A stretch of 64,000 nt of DNA, taken from NCBI GenBank assembly GCA_045130475.1, contig JBGUPU010000044.1, forward strand, positions 62,001 through 126,000. Reading direction: 5' to 3'. The notes beneath the pieces are model-generated. The model searched no databases, had not been told where the DNA came from, and saw only the letters and a list, made by a program, of their open reading frames with translations. Of this stretch, positions 33,145 to 41,047 are shown one piece after another. Both the position numbers and the translations under genes were made by a program. Every line of letters starts with the position of its first letter. The first letter of the stretch is position 1. The DNA comes from CAG-791 sp045130475 (GTDB lineage: Bacteria; Bacillota; Clostridia; Lachnospirales; Lachnospiraceae).

Positions 33145-35016
33145 TTAAACTTCTCTGTAATCTCCGTCCACTACGTCGTCATCAGCGCCGCCCTGAGGAT
33201 CCTGGTAGCCGCCTGCTGCGCCGCCCATGTCGGGGCCTGCTGCGCCCTGCGCGCCCTGGTACATCTGGGCGAACAGCTGCTGGGCGTCGTTCATCAGTTT
33301 TTCCTTGCCGCTCTTGAGGGCGTCGATATCGGAATCGCTCAGATCGGTCTGATCCTTGGTGCGCTCCAGAACTGCCTTGAGGTCTGCGATGTCGGCTTCA
33401 ACTGTGCCCTTGACAGTGCCGTCGATCTTGTCGCCTGCTTCCTTCATGGCCTTCTCTGTCTGGAAGACGATGGAGTCAGCCTCATTGCGGGCTTCAACTG
33501 CCTCTTTGCGCTTGCGGTCCTCCGCCTCATACTGAGCTGCTTCCTGGACTGCCTTCTCGATCTCTTCATCGGACATGTTGGAGCCTGCGGTGATGGTGAT
33601 GTGCTGCTCCTTGCCGGTGCCCAGATCCTTAGCGGAAACATTGACGATGCCGTTGGCATCGATATCGAAAGTGACCTCGATCTGCGGCACACCGCGCATT
33701 GCGGGCGGAATGCCGTCCAGACGGAACTGGCCGAGGGACTTGTTGTCGCGTGCGAACTTACGCTCGCCCTGAAGGACGTTGATGTCAACTGCGGGCTGAT
33801 TGTCTGCTGCAGTGGAGAACACCTGGCTCTTTCTGGTCGGGATAGTGGTGTTGCGCTCGATCAGAGGAGTTGCGATGCCGCCCATGGTCTCGATGGACAG
33901 GGTCAGAGGTGTGACATCCAGAAGAAGGATATCTGTGCCTGCATCCTTGTCGCCGGAGAGCTTGCCGCCCTGGATGGAAGCGCCGAGAGCTACGCACTCA
34001 TCGGGGTTCAGGGTCTTGGAAGGCTCCTGGCCGGTCAGCTGTCTGACTTTCTCCTGTACGCAGGGAACACGTGTGGAACCGCCGACAAGCAGGACCTTGC
34101 CGATATCGGAGTTGTTGAGCCCTGCATCGCGCATAGCGTTCTGCACAGGGATTGCGGTCCTCTCTACGAGGTCGCTGATCAGCTCTTCGAATTTGGCACG
34201 GGAGAGATCCATATCAAAGTGCTTGGGACCCTCTGCGGTTGCAGTGATGAAAGGCAGATTGATGTTGGTGGTTGCGGAAGAGGAAAGCTCCTTCTTGGCC
34301 TTCTCAGCTGCCTCTTTCAGACGCTGCATGGCCATCTTGTCGCCGGAGAGGTCAACGCCCTCTTTGGCCTTGAACTCGCGGACCATCCAGTCCATGATCT
34401 TCTGGTCGAAATCATCGCCGCCCAGGTGTGTGTCGCCGTTGGTGGACAGAACTTCGATAACGCCGTCGCCTATGTCGATGATAGAAACATCGAATGTGCC
34501 GCCGCCGAGGTCATAGACCATGATCTTCTGCTCTTTTTCATTGTCAAGGCCATAAGCCAGAGCCGCTGCGGTGGGCTCGTTGATGATACGCTCGACCTCG
34601 AGGCCTGCGATCTTGCCGGCGTCCTTGGTTGCCTGACGCTGTGCGTCGTTGAAGTATGCGGGAACAGTGATGACTGCCTTGTCAACCTTCTCGCCCAGAT
34701 AGCTCTCTGCATCCGCTTTCAGCTTCTGCAGGATGAATGCGGAAATCTGCTGGGGGCTGTACTTCTTGCCGTTGATGGTGCGGCCGCGGTCGGTGCCCAT
34801 GTCTCTCTTGATGGAAGAAATGGTATTATCCGCGTTTGTGACTGCCTGACGCTTTGCGGGCTCGCCGACCAGACGCTCATTATTCTTTGTGAAAGCAACG
34901 ATGGAAGGGGTTGTTCTTGCGCCTTCCGCGTTTGCGATAACTGTGGGCTTGCCGCCCTCCATGACTGCTACGCAGCTGTTTGTGGTTCCCAGATCGATAC
35001 CAATGATTTTGCTCAT
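33145..35016 (-). CDS. dnaK: Chaperone DnaK (Hsp70)
   Basis: A complete 623-residue Hsp70. The nucleotide-binding domain opens with IIGIDLGTTNSCVAVMEGG and includes the VYDLGGGTFDVSIIDIG phosphate loop and LLVGGSTRVPCVQ. The substrate-binding domain and helical lid follow, ending in a Gly/Ala/Gln-rich tail and DDDVVDGDYREV. As in other Firmicutes it lacks the 24-residue loop found in the E. coli ATPase domain. GGAGG precedes ATG 35016. It is transcribed with grpE from the CIRCE-controlled promoter at 35938-35966. Confidence 0.98.
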   Translation of the reverse strand: MSKIIGIDLGTTNSCVAVMEGGKPTVIANAEGARTTPSIVAFTKNNERLVGEPAKRQAVTNADNTISSIKRDMGTDRGRTINGKKYSPQQISAFILQKLKADAESYLGEKVDKAVITVPAYFNDAQRQATKDAGKIAGLEVERIINEPTAAALAYGLDNEKEQKIMVYDLGGGTFDVSIIDIGDGVIEVLSTNGDTHLGGDDFDQKIMDWMVREFKAKEGVDLSGDKMAMQRLKEAAEKAKKELSSSATTNINLPFITATAEGPKHFDMDLSRAKFEELISDLVERTAIPVQNAMRDAGLNNSDIGKVLLVGGSTRVPCVQEKVRQLTGQEPSKTLNPDECVALGASIQGGKLSGDKDAGTDILLLDVTPLTLSIETMGGIATPLIERNTTIPTRKSQVFSTAADNQPAVDINVLQGERKFARDNKSLGQFRLDGIPPAMRGVPQIEVTFDIDANGIVNVSAKDLGTGKEQHITITAGSNMSDEEIEKAVQEAAQYEAEDRKRKEAVEARNEADSIVFQTEKAMKEAGDKIDGTVKGTVEADIADLKAVLERTKDQTDLSDSDIDALKSGKEKLMNDAQQLFAQMYQGAQGAAGPDMGGAAGGYQDPQGGADDDVVDGDYREV

Positions 35017-35166
35017 AATATTCCTCCTTATTTTTACGAAATAATCGATAATAGACTTTGAATCAGTACTTTCTAAATGAGTAATTGTTTCTTTGGTCTT
35101 ATACTGTTTTTCTTTTTCCTTTTATATAGTCAACGCGGCACGGCCGCGGTCGCTTTCAGGATCAAT

Positions 35167-35856
35167 CTACTGTACAACGCCCACCATGCTGTAGCGGATG
35201 ACGGCGTCGTGATATTTGTATCCCTTCTGGAACTCCTGGGCGACGGTACCGGAGGGGTATTCATCGCTCTCCACCTGCATGACTGCATTGTGGAAAGAGG
35301 GATCAAACTCCTGTCCGACTGCTTCGATCGGTGTGACGCCGAGGTCCTCAAGCTGCTTCACCAGCTGACGGTAGACCATTTCCATGCCGCTGGCCAGAGG
35401 GGACTCTTTTTCTTCCTCGGAAACTGCGGCAAGCCCGCGTTCGAAGTTGTCCACGATGGGAAGCATCTTTTCGATGACATTGCGCTCGCCCATGGAGAAC
35501 ATGGTCTGTTTCTCCTTTTCGGTGCGCTTGCGGAAGTTTTCAAACTCTGCCATCTGGCGCTTCACACGGTCCTCAAGAGCCGCGATCTTTTCCTCCATGG
35601 CTGCCTTTTCCTTGTCGGCCTTTTTCCGCTTGCTGAAAAAGCTCTTCTTTCCGCCTTCGCTGCTATTTTCATCACAATCCGCTTCGGGATCGTTCTCTTG
35701 TGTCTCTTCAGTATCGGCCTCATCGGCCTCTTGATCGGATTCTGCTGTTTCCGTCTCAGGATCCTGTGCCTGAGCGGCATCCCCTTCTCCTGAAGCCTCT
35801 TCTGTCACAGGGATCTCCTCATCCTGCAGAATCTCTTCCACTTTCTTCTCTTCCAT
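35167..35856 (-). CDS. grpE: Nucleotide exchange factor GrpE
   Basis: GrpE releases ADP from DnaK. The 229-residue protein has a strongly acidic, disordered N-terminus (about 1-65), a basic patch (GGKKSFFSKRKK), a long coiled coil (about 80-130: QMAEFENFRKRTEKEKQ) and the C-terminal beta domain (PIEAVGQEFDPSFHNAVM...GYKYHDAVIRYSMVGV). First gene of the grpE-dnaK-dnaJ unit, directly behind a promoter-CIRCE module. Confidence 0.96.
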   Translation of the reverse strand: MEEKKVEEILQDEEIPVTEEASGEGDAAQAQDPETETAESDQEADEADTEETQENDPEADCDENSSEGGKKSFFSKRKKADKEKAAMEEKIAALEDRVKRQMAEFENFRKRTEKEKQTMFSMGERNVIEKMLPIVDNFERGLAAVSEEEKESPLASGMEMVYRQLVKQLEDLGVTPIEAVGQEFDPSFHNAVMQVESDEYPSGTVAQEFQKGYKYHDAVIRYSMVGVVQ

Positions 35857-35895
35857 GAAATATCGGCTTCCTTTCTGTCTGTTTTTTGAGTTCTG

Positions 35896-35922
35896 TTAGC
35901 ACTCACTTGTTTCGAGTGCTAA
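35896..35922. promoter_or_regulatory. CIRCE operator upstream of grpE (perfect)
   Basis: TTAGCACTC-N9-GAGTGCTAA, a perfect CIRCE, lies between the promoter and grpE. HrcA binds this element and represses the heat-shock genes; as part of the 5' mRNA it can also affect stability. Confidence 0.97.
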
Positions 35923-35937
35923 CATCTTTCATCTGAG

Positions 35938-35966
35938 AGAATAGCACCCTAAAGGGCGGATGTCAA
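35938..35966 (-). promoter_or_regulatory. Promoter of grpE-dnaK-dnaJ
   Basis: On the minus strand TTGACA (35961-35966), a 17-bp spacer and TATTCT (35938-35943). The flanks are shared with the hrcA promoter at 37405 (see findings). Confidence 0.9.
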
Positions 35967-36051
35967 CAAAGATTTATAAAGAATCTGTGAAAAGAAATTC
36001 TTTTTTTCGAGTATGTCTCACATCTGAAGTCTCCTGCATTGCGCAGGGAAG

Positions 36052-36089
36052 AAAAAACGCACAGAGGAAGGCTTCCCATTCCTCTGTGC
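36052..36089 (-). terminator. Intrinsic terminator of hrcA
   Basis: On the minus strand GCACAGAGGAA pairs with TTCCTCTGTGC, then GTTTTTTC. It starts 13 bases after the hrcA stop and separates hrcA from the grpE unit. Confidence 0.93.
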
Positions 36090-36101
36090 TCTGCCATGTC
36101 A

Positions 36102-37274
36102 TTATATTTCCTTGATCTCGATGCGCTTGATCTGCGGGATGCGGATCTCCGGGATGGTAAAGGGCTGGTCGGTTTTTACAATGTCCGCCTGGCCCGCGCC
36201 GGAAACAGTTCCGCCGGCCGCAGCTCCCGACGGCTTATACAGGGCATCCAGCTGGCTCATGATCTCCTGCATGACACCGACGACTTTGTCGTAGTCCATG
36301 CGCTTGGGACCGATGATACCGATCGTGCCTTTCATTCCTTCTCCCAGCTCATAGGTCGCGGTGACCACACTGCAGTCGCGCATACGCGCCACAGGCATCT
36401 CTTCACCGATATAGACCTGGATCCCGTTCTGTCCCTCACTCGCCAGGGTCTCCTGCACGATACTGCCCAGGGCCTGTTTTTCCTCAAAATCGCTGATGAT
36501 CTCACTGGCCCGCTGATGATCGGCCAGTTCAGGATATTTAAAGATATTATTTGCGCCGCTGGTATAGATTTTGAGCTCTTCCTCGCTGCGGACGATCTCC
36601 GCCGCGGCATCGATGACATCATTGATGATGGCGGTGTGGATGCCGGCGTTGCGCTTGATGCCCTCGATCAGCCCCAGGGTGATCTCCTCGACGGCAAGAC
36701 CGCAGAGATTGGTGTTCAGGAGCATATTGAGCTTGAGCATATTTTCAGCCGAGAGCTCCTCTTCCACCGGGATCACCTTGTTGCGGATCAGATTTCCTTC
36801 TATAACAATGACCGCCAGCACGTTGCGGGGATCCACCTGGGAAAGCTGGATGAATTTGATCTTGCTGCTCCTGGTCGTCGGAGACGAGATCATGGATGCA
36901 TAATTGGTGCTGACCGCCAGTGTCTTGGCCACACTCTGCAGCATATTTTCCAGGCGGTCCTGCTTCTGCAGAAGAAGATTTTTCATATCCACCAGCTCGT
37001 TGCGCGCCTCTTTCAGCTCCTGCTTCTCGCCGGCAAGCATATCATCCACATAGAGGCGGTAACCTGCATCTGTCGGGATTCTTCCCGCGGAGGTGTGCGG
37101 CTGTGTGATCAGCCCCATTTCCTCCAGATCCGCCATCTCATTGCGGATCGTCGCACTGGACAGCTTCAGGTCCGTGAGTTTGGAAATGGTCCTGCTTCCG
37201 ACCGGCTCGCCCGTCTCCAGATAATTGCGGACGATCGCCTTCAATATTCTCATTTTCCGATCCGGTAATTCCAT
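36102..37274 (-). CDS. hrcA: Heat-shock repressor HrcA
   Basis: The 390-residue repressor binds CIRCE elements and is kept active by GroEL. An N-terminal winged helix (about 1-75: RKMRILKAIVRNYLETGEPVGSRTISK, LSSATIRNEMADLEEMGLITQPHTSAGRIPTDAGYR) precedes the GAF-like dimerisation domain. It is some 40 residues longer than common HrcA (about 345) because of a C-terminal tail after MQEIMSQLDALYK that is rich in Gly/Ala and then Ile/Pro. It has its own promoter and CIRCE, so it is autoregulated, and its own terminator, so it is separate from grpE. Confidence 0.96.
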   Translation of the reverse strand: MELPDRKMRILKAIVRNYLETGEPVGSRTISKLTDLKLSSATIRNEMADLEEMGLITQPHTSAGRIPTDAGYRLYVDDMLAGEKQELKEARNELVDMKNLLLQKQDRLENMLQSVAKTLAVSTNYASMISSPTTRSSKIKFIQLSQVDPRNVLAVIVIEGNLIRNKVIPVEEELSAENMLKLNMLLNTNLCGLAVEEITLGLIEGIKRNAGIHTAIINDVIDAAAEIVRSEEELKIYTSGANNIFKYPELADHQRASEIISDFEEKQALGSIVQETLASEGQNGIQVYIGEEMPVARMRDCSVVTATYELGEGMKGTIGIIGPKRMDYDKVVGVMQEIMSQLDALYKPSGAAAGGTVSGAGQADIVKTDQPFTIPEIRIPQIKRIEIKEI

Positions 37275-37363
37275 ATCCTGCCTCCCGGGGAGCTTCTATG
37301 CGTCTGTATCTTCTCTTTAATTTGTATCTTTTAATTTGCAACTTTTTCTGCATGAACTGTTCA

Positions 37364-37390
37364 TTAGCACTCCATCAGTCCAAGTGCTAA
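37364..37390. promoter_or_regulatory. CIRCE operator upstream of hrcA (one mismatch)
   Basis: TTAGCACTC-N9-AAGTGCTAA differs from the perfect CIRCE at one base of the right arm. It lies between the hrcA promoter and start, so HrcA should repress its own gene, perhaps more weakly than grpE. Confidence 0.93.
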
Positions 37391-37404
37391 TAAATACTAT
37401 TGAG

Positions 37405-37433
37405 AGAATAGCACCCTCTTTCGCGTATGTCAA
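37405..37433 (-). promoter_or_regulatory. Promoter of hrcA
   Basis: On the minus strand TTGACA (37428-37433), a 17-bp spacer and TATTCT (37405-37410), with the same flanks as the grpE promoter. Confidence 0.9.
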
Positions 37434-37511
37434 CAAAGCGTCTTCGGCAAGCTCCCGCTTATCGCCATGCTTTTGATTATGACCTCCTGTTCACAAACAT
37501 GTATGAATAAA

Positions 37512-38645
37512 CTACGCGCTGCTCCGCGCCGAGGCCGCTTTTCCCTTCTGGTAGATGATCAGGAAGATGATGAAAACATACATGACGCTGATGGCAATAT
37601 TGAGAGCCATCCGGGTTCGGAAGACGATCATCAGGACCAGGAAACTAAGGCCGATCACACCCACGAACTCATGATACTTCATATCGCAGGCGCATGTCTT
37701 CTTTGCATAGATATCTGCAAGGAAAAGAAATACAAAGTAAAGGATAAAGGAACCGGTGATAAACAGTGTCTTGGGAAGGATCGCCACTTCCTCCTGCCGC
37801 ATAAATTCCAGCGCGACAGAGATATTGTTCAGGGCAAAGATCAAGAAGACATGGATCATCATATAGCCTGTCCCGTTGGTAGTGATCTCTCTGTCCACGA
37901 TCCTGTTGTAAAAGACCTCATAGCTCAGAAACAGCCCCACGACGATCAGGAAGGCCATACCGGAAAAGTACAGGGTGTTCAATGAAATCTTATCTTCAAA
38001 ATATCCGGTAATGGAAATGATCATCTCACCGAAAGTGAAGACGACATACAGCATGGCCCGCTCACTCAAATGGCTGAAATCAACAGGGACCAGGGAATTC
38101 ACATCCCGTGAGAACAGAGTCGCAGCCAGACCGAACAGAATCGGCACATAGGCAATGGAGATCCCGGAAAGATGGTATACAAGCATGTGGACCAGGATCA
38201 GGGCAGCCTCTCCGAAAATGATCAAAGCCTTGCGCTTCAGCTGTTCCAGCTCCCGGTTTTCGCCCGCGTGGTTCCGCATTTCAATCAGGTGCTGAAGGCC
38301 TATATTGACAAGGATCAGGAACCAGGCGATGCAGAACTGGTTCACGGAAGTCCGCCAGCCGCTGCTGATTCCGTCTGCCATGTGATAAAGCAGATACATG
38401 TTGATGAAGAGAAAGATGTGGTCCCGTTTTCCGTTTCTGCCGTAGAGATTGATATAAAATGTGCTGTAGCTCCAGATCTGAATGATGGCGAGAGAACACA
38501 GAACATAAGTCAGAAAATTGCCGGCTGAGACAAATCCGTTCTCAATATAATGAAGAAGAGAGTTATTTCTTCCAATAAGATATACGAAGATCAGGTCATA
38601 GATCAGCTCCAGATATTCAACCTTCTTTTCCTGTTGATCGATCAT
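37512..38645 (-). CDS. LtrA-like (low temperature requirement A) membrane protein
   Basis: From ATG 38645 (GGAG 9 bases upstream) the product has 377 residues with about ten hydrophobic segments. LtrA-family marks are the opening KKVEYLELIYDLIFVYLIGR and the internal HLSERAMLYVVFTFGEMII. The family was named for a Listeria cold-growth phenotype; its molecular activity is not established. Codon use and GC look like the neighbours. It is transcribed in the same direction as the HTH-AbrB gene but probably has its own extended -10 promoter. Confidence 0.82.
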   Translation of the reverse strand: MIDQQEKKVEYLELIYDLIFVYLIGRNNSLLHYIENGFVSAGNFLTYVLCSLAIIQIWSYSTFYINLYGRNGKRDHIFLFINMYLLYHMADGISSGWRTSVNQFCIAWFLILVNIGLQHLIEMRNHAGENRELEQLKRKALIIFGEAALILVHMLVYHLSGISIAYVPILFGLAATLFSRDVNSLVPVDFSHLSERAMLYVVFTFGEMIISITGYFEDKISLNTLYFSGMAFLIVVGLFLSYEVFYNRIVDREITTNGTGYMMIHVFLIFALNNISVALEFMRQEEVAILPKTLFITGSFILYFVFLFLADIYAKKTCACDMKYHEFVGVIGLSFLVLMIVFRTRMALNIAISVMYVFIIFLIIYQKGKAASARSSA

Positions 38646-38719
38646 ATAGGTATTCTCCAATTCTGCGGGATCCAGTCCCGCGCCCACTTACTTTCTCTAT
38701 AAAATCGCAAGCCGGACTT

Positions 38720-38728
38720 ATTATAGCA
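38720..38728 (-). promoter_or_regulatory. Extended -10 promoter candidate for the LtrA-like gene
   Basis: On the minus strand TGCTATAAT forms an extended -10 box; no clear -35 is present. It starts 17 bases after the end of the HTH-AbrB gene. Confidence 0.4.
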
Positions 38729-38744
38729 CATATTGTTGAGACAC

Positions 38745-39173
38745 CTACTGCAGTGTCTCGATCTTTCTGACCAGGTCTGCAAGCTCCATGAAGCGGTCAG
38801 CTTTCATGACAGCCAGCCCCTGCGTTTCATCTCCGAGCACAACCAGCTGGTCCCCGGCGGAAATATCAAAGAGTTTCCTCGCCCTGGCAGGGATCACGAT
38901 CTGGCCCTTATCCCCCACTGTCACCATTCCGAACAGGTGCTTACCTTTCGGGGGAAGGCCCAGCCCGAGATTCTGCTCCGGTTCATAATTCGCAAGATCA
39001 TCAAGAGAGACGCCGAACATCTCCGCGAGAACCCGGCATTTATCCAGATCCGGAACTGTCTCTCCCGATTCCCACTTTGCCACGGCCTGTCTGGTTACAC
39101 CGACCTTTTCCGCGACATCTTCCTGCGTCATCTTCCTCATCTTCCGCATCTGAATGAGATTATCCCTGAACAT
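38745..39173 (-). CDS. HTH (Xre) - AbrB/SpoVT fusion regulator
   Basis: From ATG 39173 (GGAGAGG upstream) the 142-residue protein has an Xre-type helix-turn-helix (about 1-60: QMRKMRKMTQEDVAEKVGVTRQAVAKWESG) joined to a swapped-hairpin AbrB/SpoVT domain (about 82-125: MVTVGDKGQIVIPARARKLFDISAGDQLVVLGDE). Both parts bind DNA in their own families, so the protein may contact two half sites or use the AbrB part for dimerisation. It lies 36 bp after the acyltransferase gene and is probably co-transcribed. The large palindrome at 40374 upstream of that gene is a candidate site. Confidence 0.88.
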   Translation of the reverse strand: MFRDNLIQMRKMRKMTQEDVAEKVGVTRQAVAKWESGETVPDLDKCRVLAEMFGVSLDDLANYEPEQNLGLGLPPKGKHLFGMVTVGDKGQIVIPARARKLFDISAGDQLVVLGDETQGLAVMKADRFMELADLVRKIETLQ

Positions 39174-39209
39174 TTTTCCTCTCCTTTTTTCCAAAGCATG
39201 CGCAGCCTT

Positions 39210-40310
39210 TTACACTTTCCGACACGCCTGCCGCCGGAACGGCATCCCCAGGACCGCCCATCTGTATCCCGGGATCCGTGAAATGATTTCGTTTAACAGA
39301 TATGCTCCCGCAAAGCCTGACAGGAGGCTGAGCAGATAAACCGCCGGCGCGGGAAGAAATCCCGTCCTGACTGTAAACAGACCCACAGAAGAGATGCCCA
39401 GATAGTGGAACACATACAATCCGAAGCTTCTCCTGCTCATCCACTGTGTAAAGCGGTTGCTGAAGTCACAGTACCTTGCCATTCCTCCAAGAATCGCAAG
39501 AGAGGCAAAATATCCGTACCCGAGAAACAGCACCGATCTGTTGGCGGGTACATCCGCATAGTTTTCCCCGAAATACCGCAGGCAGAACAATATGCCGAAT
39601 ATTGCCGCGGCGGCAGCCGGCAAAAGGAAGCACCTTTTGAGAAGATCAATGACTTGGTCATGGGACAGCACAAAATAGCCCAGCAGGAAGACGAAGAAAT
39701 ACAGTCCGAACCTGTAAACAACGATGATGGGTGTATTGAGGATCTGTCCGGACAAATAGACCGGTACTGCCATGGCAATAAGAACTGCCAGTGCAGACAG
39801 CCCTGTCTTCCCGCAGAGTTTCCACAGCCTGTCCCTGTCAATCATATGTATAAGAACAAGCAGGATCGAGAACAGCCACAGCAGCTGAATATACCAAAGG
39901 ACCCCGATCCCGCTCATCACGCAGATCAGCGCTTTGCCGGGGAAGGGGATATCAGGCGCCCTCTCAAAGAGACCTCCCAGGGAGACATTGACGTATCCCT
40001 GTAAAAACTGAAAGGCGAAGAGTCCGATCGTAGAAGGTACCAGATATTTCCTCGTCCTTCTGCGGATGAATTCCCTGTGAGTATGTCTGGCCAGATCAAG
40101 CTTTGCACTGATCCCGGAAACTATGAACAGCAGCATCATGAACCAGGGATAGACGATGTATTGGAAGGCATCGTAATACTGTACTTCCAGATTTGTGATC
40201 TTCCCCGCAACACCCGGAATCCCTTCCGCATTGTACATGTAAAATACGTGATACACGACCACGATCACCACTACAGACCATTTGATGTTGTCCAAATAAT
40301 ATTTTTTCAT
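39210..40310 (-). CDS. Acyltransferase family 3 membrane protein
   Basis: The 366-residue protein has about ten membrane segments and starts with YYLDNIKWSVVVIVVVYHVFYM, which carries the membrane-embedded His (H21) in the acyltransferase-3 style. Further marks are FIRRRTRKYLVPSTIG and GVLWYIQLLW. The family O-acetylates or acylates surface glycans, teichoic acid or peptidoglycan; the substrate here is unknown. AAAGGTGGG precedes ATG 40310. It heads a two-gene unit with the HTH-AbrB regulator. Confidence 0.85.
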   Translation of the reverse strand: MKKYYLDNIKWSVVVIVVVYHVFYMYNAEGIPGVAGKITNLEVQYYDAFQYIVYPWFMMLLFIVSGISAKLDLARHTHREFIRRRTRKYLVPSTIGLFAFQFLQGYVNVSLGGLFERAPDIPFPGKALICVMSGIGVLWYIQLLWLFSILLVLIHMIDRDRLWKLCGKTGLSALAVLIAMAVPVYLSGQILNTPIIVVYRFGLYFFVFLLGYFVLSHDQVIDLLKRCFLLPAAAAAIFGILFCLRYFGENYADVPANRSVLFLGYGYFASLAILGGMARYCDFSNRFTQWMSRRSFGLYVFHYLGISSVGLFTVRTGFLPAPAVYLLSLLSGFAGAYLLNEIISRIPGYRWAVLGMPFRRQACRKV

Positions 40311-40373
40311 AAATATCCCACCTTTGCAATTATTATTAACATAATCTTAAGACTGGGACTTATATGTGTCTAC

Positions 40374-40418
40374 CAACCAAACCTGACATTTCCTCTCGGT
40401 TTATGTAAGGTTTGGTTG
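40374..40418. repeat. Large palindrome upstream of the acyltransferase gene
   Basis: CAACCAAACCT (40374-40384) pairs with AGGTTTGGTTG (40408-40418), extended by ACAT/ATGT inside, leaving a 13-base loop. It sits about 65 bp before the acyltransferase start and has no T-run. The 314-bp region 40311-40624 otherwise holds only ATCGCGC direct repeats near 40475-40490 and the ATP synthase terminator. Confidence 0.8.
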
Positions 40419-40532
40419 CTGAGGTTTTGATCAATACTCGCGCGCTCGTCCTGCCTAATGAAACCAGTTTCTTTATCGCGCTTATCGCGCGCATATTCCT
40501 CGATTAAAGCCGGACGTCCTGCGCGGTCAGTC

Positions 40533-40568
40533 AAAAAAGCTGCCACCGGAAGCGGATCCGGTGGCAGC
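40533..40568 (-). terminator. Terminator of the ATP synthase operon
   Basis: On the minus strand GCTGCCACCGGA pairs perfectly with TCCGGTGGCAGC around a 6-base loop, followed by TTTTTTGA. It lies 57 bases after the atpC stop. Confidence 0.95.
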
Positions 40569-40624
40569 AGGTTGGTCGTATTTTTCTTATATAATTTTGT
40601 TTAATTATAGAATTGTACGAATCC

Positions 40625-41032
40625 TCAATGTCTGGCACTGCCGATACGGACCAGTGCGCGATAGAGTTTGGATTCGGTGAGGAGTCTCGTTTCCTTGGAG
40701 AGCTTCTCTTCGCGGAGTTTAGCCTCGGCACGGGCTTTGGCAGCCTCTGCGCGCTCAACATCGATATCTTCGCTCCACTCCCAAGTAGTGGGGAGCAGGT
40801 GGCATTCATTGTCCATCATGGAGCACATGCCCCCGATACAGGCTGCGGTGCGTTCCGATCCGTCCTCCATGACAACATGGGCGGTTCCCATTCCGACAGC
40901 CGTGCAATAGTTGATGTGCCGCGCAAGGATGGCGAGATCGCCGTGCGTGGAGCGAAACATCAGACGCTGTACGTCCCCTTCAAATGCGAGACCGTCCACC
41001 GTGACAATCTTCAGATGGAAGGTATTTGCCAT
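40625..41032 (-). CDS. atpC: ATP synthase F1 epsilon subunit
   Basis: The 135-residue protein has the N-terminal beta sandwich (FHLKIVTVDGLAFEGDVQRLMFRSTHGDLAIL) and the C-terminal helical hairpin (ERAEAAKARAEAKLREEKL) that couples the central stalk to the c-ring and can inhibit hydrolysis. GGAGGAG precedes ATG 41032. Last gene of the operon, 15 bp after atpD. Confidence 0.96.
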   Translation of the reverse strand: MANTFHLKIVTVDGLAFEGDVQRLMFRSTHGDLAILARHINYCTAVGMGTAHVVMEDGSERTAACIGGMCSMMDNECHLLPTTWEWSEDIDVERAEAAKARAEAKLREEKLSKETRLLTESKLYRALVRIGSARH

Positions 41033-41047
41033 GGGATGTCTCCTCCT

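Noticed and set aside
33601..35061. 486-codon open frame on the plus strand
   Set aside because: It is antisense to dnaK, a common artefact for this gene.
38738..38759. GAGACAC/GTGTCTC hairpin at the end of the HTH-AbrB gene
   Set aside because: The stop codon lies at the hairpin and no T-run follows; terminator function is not supported.
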